NCBI GenBank assembly: GCA_905182025.1
Contig: CAJJAA010000035.1
Span: 1 to 64,000, forward strand
Origin: an uncultured OM182 clade bacterium
GTDB taxonomy: Bacteria; Pseudomonadota; Gammaproteobacteria; Pseudomonadales; Azotimanducaceae
Reading direction: 5' to 3'
Length of the DNA stretch: 64,000 nt
Below are positions 39,259 through 48,844 of this stretch, one piece after another. The notes under the pieces were generated by a model that was not told the DNA's origin, ran no database searches, and saw nothing but the letters and a program-made list of their open reading frames with translations. Position numbers and translations under genes: made by a program. Position 1 is the stretch's first letter. Every line of letters starts with the position of its first letter.

Positions 39259-40578
39259 ATGAAAATAGGTTGGAATCTGGCATTCCTACGCATAGCTTTA
39301 TTTTGCGCGAGTTTATTGACGCTGAGCGGCGCGGCTTTAGGTGCTTCTCAAGAGCAGGTTTACGAGCAGGCGCGCGGCTTCTTGGCGGCGGGTGACGCGG
39401 ATGCCGCGTATGCGTTGTTAACGCAATACGAAGGCGATTGGTCAGGCAACGACGCCTATGACTACCTGTTAGGTATTGCCGCGTTGGACAGTGGTGAAGC
39501 GGGCGAGGCGATCTTTAGCCTGCAGCGCCTGATTGCGCGCCGTCCCGCCTTTGCCGGCGCACGTATGGAACTGGCCCGGGCTTATTACGACATTGGTGAT
39601 AATGAGCTGGCACGGGTTGAGTTTGAACGGGTGTTGGCGGACAACCCGCCGGAGAAAGTCCAGTTAGCGGCCACGGATTATCTCGCCGCGATTGATAACA
39701 ATGCGCGCGCTTATAAATCGGACATCCAATACTACGTCGATTTGGGTTTTGGCTATGACAGCAACCCGGCGGCGGCAACCGACAATGCGACCTTCCTGGG
39801 GTTTGCGTTAGCGGCGAACAATCTTGAGCAAACATCTGCTGTCCTAGGCGGTGTGTTTGGTGTGCAGTACAGCAAGCCGCTGACACCGGATTTACAATTG
39901 CTGTTGAGCGGTCGGGCCGATCATCGCAGTAATCCTTCTACGCATTATGTCGACACCTCGAACATTGATATAGGCGGTGGTTTGAACTGGGCGATTGGTG
40001 AGGACTCTTTGTCCGTTGTGGCCAACACGGTGTTCTCTGCCTTGGATGGTACCTATAACAAACAGGGCTTTGGCGCGACCGCGTCGTACCTACACAAATT
40101 CAGCGACAGTCTATCGTTGTCCGGTTTTTTACGTGGCGGCGCGCTGCGTTTTGAAGATGCTGCCTTGAGTGTGCAGGACGTTGATCAATTGTTGTATGGC
40201 CTGTCGTTGAGTCAAACCTATGGTGCCGCGCTGTTTAACGTGACATTAACGGGCAATAGCGATGATGCGAAAGAAGCGACGTCGTTGTTCTCGGCTGATG
40301 GTTACGGTTTAACGGCGAGTCACAGTTGGTTCCGAGCAGGCGGCAAGATTTACGTTGTTGATGCGAGTTTGAGCCGAGTCGAGTACGAGGAACCCTTTTT
40401 TGGCATTGATCGTGAAGACGATACCTTCTCGGTCGGTTTAGGCGCGACGTGGAATAAGTTCCCGATGAAGGACTGGTCGACCACGTTACGGGTGAATTAT
40501 AGCGCGAAGGACTCGTCGGTGAGCTTGTATGAGTATGACCGGCTGGAAGTTGGGTTCACGCTGCGAAAAATGTTTTAA
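39259..40578 (+). CDS. TPR and outer-membrane beta-barrel protein, Slam-like (type XI secretion)
   Basis: A 439-residue exported protein. A signal peptide (FLRIALFCASLLTLSGAALGA) is followed by about 110 residues of TPR-type helices (YEQARGFLAAGDADAAYALL, EAIFSLQRLIARRPAFAGARMELARAYYDIGDNELARVEFERVL). From about 150 it becomes a run of amphipathic beta-strands starting YYVDLGFGYDSNPAA and ending SVSLYEYDRLEVGFTLRKMF with a terminal Phe. TPR plus a C-terminal barrel of about 290 residues, a GYDSN start and an SxxxYEYDR...F end is the plan of Slam (DUF560) proteins, which move TbpB-like cargo across the outer membrane. The assignment rests on my reading of motifs and architecture. The next gene, 13 nt downstream, has cargo-like features. 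Confidence 0.72.
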   Translation: MKIGWNLAFLRIALFCASLLTLSGAALGASQEQVYEQARGFLAAGDADAAYALLTQYEGDWSGNDAYDYLLGIAALDSGEAGEAIFSLQRLIARRPAFAGARMELARAYYDIGDNELARVEFERVLADNPPEKVQLAATDYLAAIDNNARAYKSDIQYYVDLGFGYDSNPAAATDNATFLGFALAANNLEQTSAVLGGVFGVQYSKPLTPDLQLLLSGRADHRSNPSTHYVDTSNIDIGGGLNWAIGEDSLSVVANTVFSALDGTYNKQGFGATASYLHKFSDSLSLSGFLRGGALRFEDAALSVQDVDQLLYGLSLSQTYGAALFNVTLTGNSDDAKEATSLFSADGYGLTASHSWFRAGGKIYVVDASLSRVEYEEPFFGIDREDDTFSVGLGATWNKFPMKDWSTTLRVNYSAKDSSVSLYEYDRLEVGFTLRKMF

Positions 40579-40591
40579 GGAGGGCTAGACG

Positions 40592-42850
40592 ATGAAAATG
40601 ATGAATCAGCAAATGAAGCGAATCCGTCTACAGACTCTTCTGGTATTAGTGATCTCGATGATGTCATTGACGGCCTGGGCGACGGTCGGTCAAGCCTTGT
40701 ATACCTTTGGTAACGTGACGGTTGAACGACCAACGATCAGTGTTTTAAGTCGTGGTGATGCGGTTGAAGCAGGTGATGTGATTGTCACCGGCGCGAAAGG
40801 TTATGCGCAGATTAAGTTAGCGGATGGCACAAAAGTGGCGATCCGACCGGGCTCACGCTTTGTGATTGAAGAACTCGAAGCGCCAGCAACGGCAACTGAA
40901 CCAGCGATTGGAGCCGGCACGGCCTTGCGTGCCAAGTTTGACTTACAAAAGGGTGGTTTCAGAACGATCACGGGACGGATCGCAAAACGTGATCCGTCTG
41001 CTTATCAAGTGTCGACGCCGTCGGCGGTGATCCGAGTGCGCGGTACTAACTATGTGGCGCGTATATGTGCGGCGGATTGCGGCGGCACGGACGATGGTTT
41101 GTATGTTGGTGTCTCTGATGGCGGCGTTGCTTTGACCAACGGCGGTGGTGAGTTGAGTTTGGCGAAGAACCAATATGGTTTTGCGGCGGACTTTAATACG
41201 CCACCATCGCGTTTGATAGCACCACCGGCGAGTTTGCAGGATGACGGTCTGGCTGTGCTGGAGGAAGAAGAGGAAGAAGAGGACAGTGAAGAAAGCTCAG
41301 ACGAAGGCGAAGAAAGCGAAGAAGAAGAGGGTGATTCAGAAGAAGAGGGCGACTCTGAAGAAGAAGGTGAGTCAGAAGAGGAAGGCGACTCTGAAGAAGA
41401 AGGTGATTCAGAAGAGGAGGGCGACTCTGAAGAGGAAGGTGATTCAGAAGAAGAGGGCGACTCTGAAGAGGAAGGTGATTCTGGTGAAGAAGGCGACTCT
41501 GAAGAAGGCGATTCTGGCGAAGAGGGTGACTCAGAAGAAGGTGACTCCGGCGAAGAAGGAGACTCTAGTGAAGAAGGTGATGGCGGCGATGACTCCGGTG
41601 ACTCTGGTGAAGAAGGCGACAGTGGTGATGATGCCGGTGACTCTGGTGAAGAAGGCGACAGTGGCGGCGATTCCGATGACGGTGGTGATGACGCCGGCGA
41701 CAGTGGCGGCGATTCCGATGACGGTGGTGATGACGCCGGCGACAGTGGCGGCGATTCCGATGACGGTGGTGATGACGCCGGCGACAGTGGTGGCGATTCC
41801 GGCGACAGCGGCGGCGACTCGGGCGACAAGGGCGGTGATTCCAGTGATGGCGGCGGCGACTCCGGCGACAGTGGCGGTGATTCTGGCGCGGTAACCAGTA
41901 GTTCAAGTGGCGGCGATTCCGGTAGTGGTGGTGATTCTGGCGCGAAAACCAGTGTCGCGGCTGCGCCAAGCGGCGAGTCAGGTGGGTTTCGAGCGGGTCC
42001 TGTAAACAGTCCTTCATCCTCGCCAGCAGCGGCGACGACCAGCAGCACAATTATAGTAACCGTGGCTGCGCCAACAGCAGACGTTGCGCCCGTGCAAGAA
42101 ATTATTGTTGTAGGCGAGGGCGGTACAACGGTTGATCTGACGAAAGGCGTCGGTGAATTTATTAATCGCGGTTTGGCCTTTAGCACATCAGACGTTGCGT
42201 CAGGTACGAACACGAACGCCGCGACGGCAGCCCTTGATAATGCGGGTAATCTAATCGGTTTTGATGAACCGTCGGACACACAGACGGTCAGGTACAGCAT
42301 TGGTTCAGCGTCTAACTTGGACACCGGTTTTGATGCCAACAGTCAGTTGCGTTGGGGCCGCTGGGCTGAAGGCGTTGCGCAGACCGGTGCTGATGGGTCC
42401 ACTTTTAGCGATTTTGAATTATCCAATAGTAGTTTGCACTGGGTTGTGGCGTTGACCGATGAAGAGTTGCCGACACAGACGATTACGGGCAGGGCGAGCT
42501 ATACGTTAGTGGGTAATACGGACCCTACTGATAATGCCGGTAATACGGGATTTTTGGGGCGCACAGAATTAAGTGCTGACTTTACGAATGCTACCGTACG
42601 CAGCCGCGTTGAGTTGGGTATCAATAATCAGGCGTGGGCGGCAGTTGGCAACGGTAGTATCAATGTGAATCTCTTCTCAGGCTTGTATAACACCGTGACC
42701 GTCAATGGCGCCGGCGGCGCAACCGGCAGCTTCGGCGGTAACTTTGTTGGTTTTGGTGGCGCGGTGCCGCAGGGCGCGGGCTTGAGCTTTCGGCTTGAGA
42801 ATGGCGCAACGGTGGTTAACGGCGTAGCGGTGTTCGGTATCACGCCTTGA
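40592..42850 (+). CDS. FecR-domain protein with long acidic repeat and TbpB-like C-terminal barrel
   Basis: A 752-residue exported protein. A Sec signal peptide ends about residue 30 (MSLTAWA) with no lipobox. A FecR domain follows (SRGDAVEAGDVIVTGAKGYAQIKLADGTKVAIRPGSRFVIEEL, then TPSAVIRVRGTNYVARICAADCGG). Residues about 225-450 are almost only Glu, Asp, Ser and Gly: first EEGDS-type repeats, then GDSGGDSDDGGDDA repeats. The C-terminal 180 residues (LRWGRWAEGVA, ASYTLVGNTDPTDNAGNTGFLGRTELSADF, GSFGGNFVGFGG) are beta-rich and look like the small barrel found in TbpB-type Slam cargo. I infer that it is exported by the upstream gene product. The acidic part may bind Ca2+. Confidence 0.78.
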   Translation: MKMMNQQMKRIRLQTLLVLVISMMSLTAWATVGQALYTFGNVTVERPTISVLSRGDAVEAGDVIVTGAKGYAQIKLADGTKVAIRPGSRFVIEELEAPATATEPAIGAGTALRAKFDLQKGGFRTITGRIAKRDPSAYQVSTPSAVIRVRGTNYVARICAADCGGTDDGLYVGVSDGGVALTNGGGELSLAKNQYGFAADFNTPPSRLIAPPASLQDDGLAVLEEEEEEEDSEESSDEGEESEEEEGDSEEEGDSEEEGESEEEGDSEEEGDSEEEGDSEEEGDSEEEGDSEEEGDSGEEGDSEEGDSGEEGDSEEGDSGEEGDSSEEGDGGDDSGDSGEEGDSGDDAGDSGEEGDSGGDSDDGGDDAGDSGGDSDDGGDDAGDSGGDSDDGGDDAGDSGGDSGDSGGDSGDKGGDSSDGGGDSGDSGGDSGAVTSSSSGGDSGSGGDSGAKTSVAAAPSGESGGFRAGPVNSPSSSPAAATTSSTIIVTVAAPTADVAPVQEIIVVGEGGTTVDLTKGVGEFINRGLAFSTSDVASGTNTNAATAALDNAGNLIGFDEPSDTQTVRYSIGSASNLDTGFDANSQLRWGRWAEGVAQTGADGSTFSDFELSNSSLHWVVALTDEELPTQTITGRASYTLVGNTDPTDNAGNTGFLGRTELSADFTNATVRSRVELGINNQAWAAVGNGSINVNLFSGLYNTVTVNGAGGATGSFGGNFVGFGGAVPQGAGLSFRLENGATVVNGVAVFGITP
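41654..41779. repeat. Three near-identical 42-nt repeats within the acidic region
   Basis: Units of 42 nt start at 41654, 41696 and 41738 and appear identical, encoding GDSGGDSDDGGDDA. They lie within a longer tract (about 41270-41930) of shorter 18-30 nt repeats of GAAGAAGGTGAT-like sequence. Such arrays change length by slippage or recombination. Confidence 0.9.
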
Positions 42851-42944
42851 TTTAGAGTTGACCGCGCCAGTAGGCCGTCCCGCGAAAGAGCTAACGAGTA
42901 CCCACTGTTGGGAACTCAAATAAGACATACATGGATAGACAGTA

Positions 42945-44161
42945 ATGAGAACACGAAAAATTTATCACACTCTTGTGACGTTGAGTCTTGTCGGCCTGCT
43001 AACCGCTTGTGGTGGCGGCGGTGGTGGCGGAGGCGATGATGCGCCCGCTGCTGTGACGAGCGCAGGTGCAGTGTCGGTCGGTGTCAGTAAGGGCGATACA
43101 GTCACGGGTGGTGTGACAAAGGGCCCAGTAAATGGCGCGACGGTGCTATTTTACCCTGTTGATCAGTTCGGCTTTCCGCTGACGACCGAGATAGCCAGCG
43201 CGCGTACGAACGCGGCGGGTAATTTCACGGTAACACTGCCGGCGGGTGCGGGTACGGTATTGGTAGAAAGTTTTGGTGGTTCATTTATCGATGAAGCCGA
43301 CCGGGCCGGCAATCGGGTGATCCAATTGGGTCCGAACGAGGGCTTTAGTTCGATATTGCCGAATGGCTCGGCCCGTGTTGCGATCAATCCAGTCACGGAC
43401 ACTTTGGTGTTACGTTCACGTGACCTTGCGGCATCTGAAGGTGGCTTTGGCGGTATTTTTAATACCAACCGTGCAACGTTTGCGAGCCAGGCGGGATTTG
43501 ATGCGTTTACTACAGTACCGGCGAATCCGACCTCACCTGCGGCAGGCGCGAGTCTGGCCGAGAAACAATATGCCTTGCTGCTCGGCGGTTTAGCCAATGC
43601 GATTAATGTGCTAACGGTTGAGCTGGGTCTGGCCGAGCCAACCTATGAAGTGATTAAAGCGGTAATATTCGATTTGGTTGACGGTGAGTTTAACGGTTTG
43701 AAGTATGGTGAGCCGGTGCGTGTGCAAGGTGCGAACGGTGTTCAAAATTTAGCGACAGATATTGATTTTAATGCGCAGGTGACGCGGTTTAAGAACAATA
43801 ACGCTGCAGCCTATACCGGCACCGCGGCGCCGATTTTTAGGAATTTCTTCTTCGCGAACCGTTTGCCAACAGCGAATGCGGGTGTCGATCGAACGGTTGC
43901 GAGTGGCGAATTGGTGACCTTGGACGGCAGTGCGAGCAGTGACCCTGAGGGCGGCTTATCTTACAACTGGGTGCAGACAGCAGGTCCGACTGTCAGTTTG
44001 ACCGGGGCAACGACGGCGAAGCCGACATTTACCGCGCCAAACATATTGGACGGTAGTGGCGTGGTCGCGTTTACGCTAACCGTCACAGACGCAGCCAATG
44101 CAACGGCGATAGATGACGTGATCATGAATGTCACCCGCGTAGCATTACCTAGAAAATTTGC
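42945..44161 (+). other. Giant lipoprotein, N-terminal segment
   Basis: Intact frame: lipoprotein signal MRTRKIYHTLVTLSLVGLLTAC with Cys22, eight Gly, then VTGGVTKGPVNGATVLFYPVDQFGFPLTTEIASARTNAAGNFTVTLPAG, a CarboxypepD_reg-like fold. After a helical region (LAEKQYALLLGGLANAINVL) comes the first PKD-like domain (PTANAGVDRTVASGELVTLDGSASSDPEGGLSYNWVQTAGP...). After about 44161 this frame turns into nonsense and stops at 44294; the sensible reading continues in another frame as YGGGIGENIDGGAVVTLNSDGSGTVFG. Confidence 0.8.
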
Positions 44162-45913
44162 GCTGTTGATCAAGGTGTATATGGCGGTGGCATTGGAGAA
44201 AATATCGACGGTGGTGCGGTCGTTACGCTCAACTCAGATGGCAGCGGCACGGTTTTCGGCGATAATGGCACGGTCGCTATCCAATATACGATAACGAGCG
44301 GCAACTCTATCAGGATTAACTACCCACCTGGATATGTTGAACAAAGCTTCAGTCAGACCGTCACAGACCCGAGTTCTGGAAGTGACATCGTTCTTCAATT
44401 CGAAGAGCGGCCGGCCTTTATTGATTTGACGGTGGTACAGGATTTGGCCAACGCCGATGTCGTTGAGGCTCATATTGAGGGTCAACTTCTTCCCTCAGAT
44501 GCGCGTTTTACTAATATAGTTTTACTGAAGATATTGTTTTTACGGCTTACGACTTCGCAAAGCAAATCCCATTTGTTGTCGAGGACAAATCAGAGCGCAT
44601 GTTGAAGGTAAATCTAAGCCCGCAGATAGCGGCAGCTGCATCGCCTTTTGATAGAGACAAGCTTCACGAGGACATTTTGGTGTTCAATGCGGATGGTACA
44701 GGTACAGCAGAGTACTCGGCATTATCTTTCTTGTGGGCGATTCAAGCTGGACGGTCACCTGCGAGTAACCTATTCCACCGGGGACATCGCAGACTATTAC
44801 CATCTTGCCAGCGGGCCATCCGGCGACATCGTTTCAACTGACATGAGGTTGGTGACGCCGCTCGTTGCTGGCGCTGATAAGCTTATCAACGATCTAGGTT
44901 TATCATTTAAACGAACAGCCACACGTCCGATTTTGACGACAGATAAAACACCCGGTATTTACAGTGGCTTATTTGTTCTTGATGAGCAAAAAGTGCTGCT
45001 TTCATACCGACTTAACCCAGATTTTACTGGTGGGTTTGAGGTGCGACAGACTTTGAGTGATGGAACAGTCAAATGGCAACGAAGTAATTTGAGTCTCTGC
45101 TGGGGTATTGGTGAGGATAACGCTCTGGTTACTCGCTCTGGAATCGATGGAGAATCCTTTTCGAAAGGATTTCGTGAATCGTCACCGACATTTTGTAGTT
45201 CGCTTGATGGATCGAAAAACGTAGTAACGTCTTCTTCTGATCTCGAACTGTTCTCGATTGTTGGCGAACAATACCGATTTCATAACAGGTTTCAGCAAGC
45301 CGGAAATCTCTGTACTGGATTAACGGGTGGTTCAGACTGTGAGAATGGACCATTATTACTGGCCGGTTCAGTACCAGAAGTTGTCACTAAGGAAATACTG
45401 ACTGCTGTGCCACCATTGCCTGTTGATGACTTTCTTGACTTCGATCCGACCGGTACATCGTCCGTCACTGTGGATGTTTTGTCGAATGACATCACTCGAG
45501 AGCTTCCGATTGATACCACGACGGTTCAAATAGTGGTGCCGCCGAGTACAGGCGCCGCAACAGTCGACCCTCTGAATGGTGCGATTACCTTTACGTTTGC
45601 GCGCGATGCAAACGTACAAGAAACTATCCAGTATCGAGTAGCCGATACAGAGGGCAACCGCTCGTCTGTCGGCAGCTTGAGTATTACTATTAATTTGGTT
45701 CCGACGGCGAATGCGGGTGTTGATCAGACGGCGGTGAGCGGTGCGACCGTGACGCTTGATGGCAGTGCGAGTAATGATTTAGAGGGTCGCGGTCACCTTC
45801 AGTTGGGTGCAGAGCGATGCTGGCTCCGCAAGGTGACGTTTAAGCGATGCAACGGCGGCCAACCCAACCTTTGCCGCGGCGTTAGGCGATGCGGTGCTCG
45901 AGTTTCGCCTTGA
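44162..45913 (+). other. Giant lipoprotein, middle segment
   Basis: Sense passes through at least three frames: VYGGGIGENIDGG...EERPAFIDLTVV (about 44175-44510), then EDIVFTAYDFAKQIPFVVEDKS...ADGTGTAEYSALSFLWAIQ (to about 44745), then WTVTCEVTYSTGDIADYYHLASG through RVADTEGNRSSVGSLSITI, ending at 45913 where the first of three PKD repeats shifts frame. No known domain is recognised in 44600-45400; VTVDVLSNDITRELPIDTTTVQIVVPP resembles the Ig-like linkers of cadherin/VCBS proteins. Confidence 0.6.
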
Positions 45914-46545
45914 CCGTCACGGATGATGACGGTGCAACGGCGACAGATACCGTCACCGTGACGTTGACTAATGTGTTGCCGAAGGCAAACGCGGGTGTTG
46001 ATCAGACCGTAGCAAGCGGTGTAACCGCCACGCTTGATGGCAGTGCGAGTAATGATTTAGAGGGTCTGGTCAGCTACAGTTGGGTGCAGAGCAGTGGTCG
46101 GCGGTGACGTTAAGCGATGCAACGGCGGTCAATCCCACCTTTGCTGCGGCGTTAGGCGATGCGGTGCTCGAGTTCACCTTGACCGTCACAGATGATGACG
46201 ATGCGACTGCGACAGACTACCGTCATCGTGACGTTGACCAACTTGTTGCCAACGGCGAATGCGGGTGTTGATCAGACCGTAGCACGTCGGTGCAACCGTG
46301 ACGCTTGATGGCAGTGCGAGTAATCATTTAGAGGGTGCTGGTCACCTACAGCTGGGTGCAGAGCAGGGGCTCGGCGGTGACGTTAAGTGATGCAACTGTA
46401 GTGAACCCCACTTTTGTAGTGACCCCCACCTTTGCTGCGGCGGTATTAAGTGATGGTGGTAGGGGGCTCGAGTTTAGCTTGACCGTCACGGATGTTAACG
46501 GTGGGACGGCGACAGACTCGGTCGTCGTGACGTTGACTAATGTGT
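45701..46545. repeat. Three direct PKD-domain repeats of about 270-280 nt
   Basis: Copies begin at 45701, 45979 and 46249, each opening with CCGACGGCGAATGCGGGTGTT-like sequence and encoding ANAGVDQT...TLDGSASNDLEG...LTVTDDDGATATD. They are very similar at the DNA level, and each contains different small indels. A fourth, diverged copy lies at about 43868. Confidence 0.85.
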
Positions 46546-47446
46546 TGCTCGCTTAATATCGTTGACGGTAATCTTTTCAATTGTATCTTGGACACCGGCG
46601 CGCAGTTTGCTGCCGATATCACTAGTCTGTCTTGCCCCTCTCGATCGATAATCAATCTATCGGGCATTGAAGCATTGGGGTCGCTTAGTGTTCTCGATCT
46701 TTCTAAGAATTCTATTGTCGACTTGCTGCCTTTAAGCGGTCTCACAGCGCTTGTTTATTTGGATGTTAGCGGTAATCAGGTTTCTGATCTTAGTCCACTA
46801 TCTGGCTTGGTTTCGTTGGACCGCCTCTTGGCTAATAACAATGAAATTGTTGATTTGACGCCCTTAGGCGGTCTCACGGCGCTTGTTTATTTGGATCTTG
46901 ACTATAATCGTGTCGTTGATCTTAGCCCACTGTCTGGTTTGTCTTCGTTGCGATTACTTACAGCTGGTTACAATCGAATTATTGATTTGACGCCCGTAAG
47001 CAGTCTCACAGGGCTTGAACATTTGGCGATGGCTAGCAATCGGGTGATGACACTGCCGCCTTTGTCATCGGCAGGGTGACAAGTGGGTTGATCTCCACCG
47101 CAATAGCATCCAGGGTTTGTCCGCGTTAAGCGGGCTTGTTGGGCTTGAATATCTGAATGTTGCCCACAATCGCGCCGATGACCTCAGTCCATTGTCTGGC
47201 GTGGTCTCGTTGAAAACGCTTCGGGTTGGGCATAATCTAATTGTTGATTTAACCCCTTTAGCCGGCCTGACTGAACTTGTCACTTTGAAGGCGCCTCACA
47301 ATTTAATTGCTGATGCATCGCCTTTATCCTCGCTTACGCAACTGAGCTTTTTGGCGCTTAACCGTAACTTGCTGTCAACGCTACCTAACTTACCGATAAG
47401 TTTGACTACCCTGCAGGCGGCCCATAATGCAGCTTGTAGACATTGA
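46540..47446 (+). other. Giant lipoprotein, leucine-rich repeat segment
   Basis: Internalin-like LRR of 22 residues per turn, for example LTALVYLDVSGNQVSDLSPLSG and LVSLDRLLANNNEIVDLTPLGG. It is introduced by NLFNCILDTGAQFAADITSLSCPSRSIINLSGIEAL, the cap commonly found before such arrays in marine gammaproteobacteria. A frameshift near 47075 separates the first seven repeats from the next five, and another near 47435 leads to a final repeat and linker (47427-47819). Such LRRs bind protein ligands at the cell surface. Confidence 0.8.
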
Positions 47447-47796
47447 TGCGCTGGCCGGGTTTACCCAGCTCCTTGAGCTGGATTTGCGGGATAACCATCT
47501 GACCAATGATGAGGCGGCCGTGGGTAGTGCTTTGTTGACGTTGACGGGTTTGCTAACTTTAGATATCAGCAATAACGCGATCGACAACTTTAATGCCCTT
47601 AATAGCAGTGCGCTGGGGCCGTCGAGTTTGATAACCGATGAGGCTCGGCCGGCGCTAACCTCTTTAACGCTTATGCCCAATGACGTTATCGATCTTGATA
47701 ACAGTTTGCCCCAGTTGGATGTCACAATAACCAACTCAGCGGCGGCTGCGGGGCAATTCACGCTTACTAGTCCGACTAGGTTCTCAAGTCATCTTT

Positions 47797-48844
47797 TTGC
47801 CATTAAACTCCAACTTTGACGCGACCTACACCTTTAACGAGTTCGCTGATCAGGGTGATTGGCGCGTTAGTGACATATTATTTCTTACCTCGCCGCAACG
47901 GCACCAATACAATGATTTTGCGATAGGCCACCTTTACGGTCCTGATCCTGAGGCGGCCTTCAATGCTGATAGGGTAGTGTCGGTTAGCACTAGCGGTAGT
48001 CAAACCCCGGATCTTGAGCCGCCAGTATTAGGGTCTTTGACGATCACACCTAGCAGTGTTGATTTAGCCAATGGTCCCGCATTGGTCGATTTCACGGCTA
48101 CTTTTAGTGATTCTCTTGCCGGTGTGGCGTTTAGTTATCTAACGATATTTGATGTAGACAGTAACCGGTTGCGTTCTTTTTCCAGCTCGGGTGGCGCGCT
48201 GTCTTTCAGCTACATGGTCGGCTTTACTGACGAGTCATTTAGGATTGGCAACATTTCTGCGCATGATTTGCCTCGGAATCAGCTTGCCCTGGGTTTTCAA
48301 CAGTTAATTCAGGCTGGCTTTGATGTTGACGTCGACGTCATCGGTACGCTTGACCCTGCGTTACGCAATAGTGTTACTGGGCCGATATTCAGCCTCTTTA
48401 AGGGGCGAAGTGCACCGCATAATCCATCCTACCAGTTTGAGGTTTCAACGCCCGGTGTTGTTGGTGTTGGCTTTAAATGGACTGACATGGGTAATGATGC
48501 CCTGCTGATTCTTAGAGACGAAATCGGAGAGGAATTGAGCAGTGATGGCGACTTTCTCTTTACCCTATCACCCCAATTGGGGCTGGTTTTGCCTGTAGGC
48601 ATCTACTCAGTAGAGCTGTCAGCGCATGTTAATAGTGAAAGCACAACATTTTTCGAGCTGACCTTCCTAGGCGATGTGACTGATATCAAACGCGACTCAG
48701 ACGGTGATGGCGATTACCGACGATGTTTCTGAAGATGATGATGGAGATGGATTTTTAGATGCTGATGAGATAACAGCCGGAACGGATCCGCTTGACCCAA
48801 CTGATACACCCGAGTCATCCGCCAAAGGCGACGCCGCAGGCTAG
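47797..48844 (+). other. Giant lipoprotein, C-terminal segment with TSP3-like tail
   Basis: From 47797 the frame reads FDATYTFNEFADQGDWRVSDILFLTSPQ...VLGSLTITPSSVDLANGPALVDFTATFSDSLAGVAFSYLTIFD, an Ig-like fold, then a pre-peptidase-like beta domain (PSYQFEVSTPGVVGVGFKWTDMGNDALLILRDEIGEEL). It stops at 48732 after a shift; the adjoining frame continues TDDVSEDDDGDGFLDADEITAGTDPLDPTDTPES to the TAG at 48842. Asp-rich DxDxDG loops of this kind bind Ca2+. Confidence 0.7.

Larger units (their letters stand above)
42945..48844 (+). pseudogene. Giant surface lipoprotein (PKD-like, LRR, TSP3), broken by frameshifts
   Basis: If the frames are joined, one reading of about 1960 codons runs from a lipoprotein signal to a TAG at 48842. 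The order is lipobox LLTAC with Gly-rich tether; a carboxypeptidase-regulatory-like domain (TKGPVNGATVLFYPV); a first PKD-like domain; a unique region; three more PKD-like repeats; about twelve leucine-rich repeats; an Ig-like region; and a DSDGDG...DDDGDGFLDADE tail of thrombospondin type 3 repeats. Roughly a dozen indels interrupt it, concentrated in the PKD repeats. The whole is typical of large surface adhesins. It may be one gene or two (split near 46556). Segments are listed separately. Confidence 0.7.

Noticed and set aside
41050-42339. 429-residue minus-strand frame of Ser/Pro/Glu repeats opposite the acidic protein
   Set aside because: It is the mirror of the Asp/Glu/Ser/Gly coding repeats; low complexity keeps the opposite frame open. 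The plus-strand gene has signal peptide and real domains.
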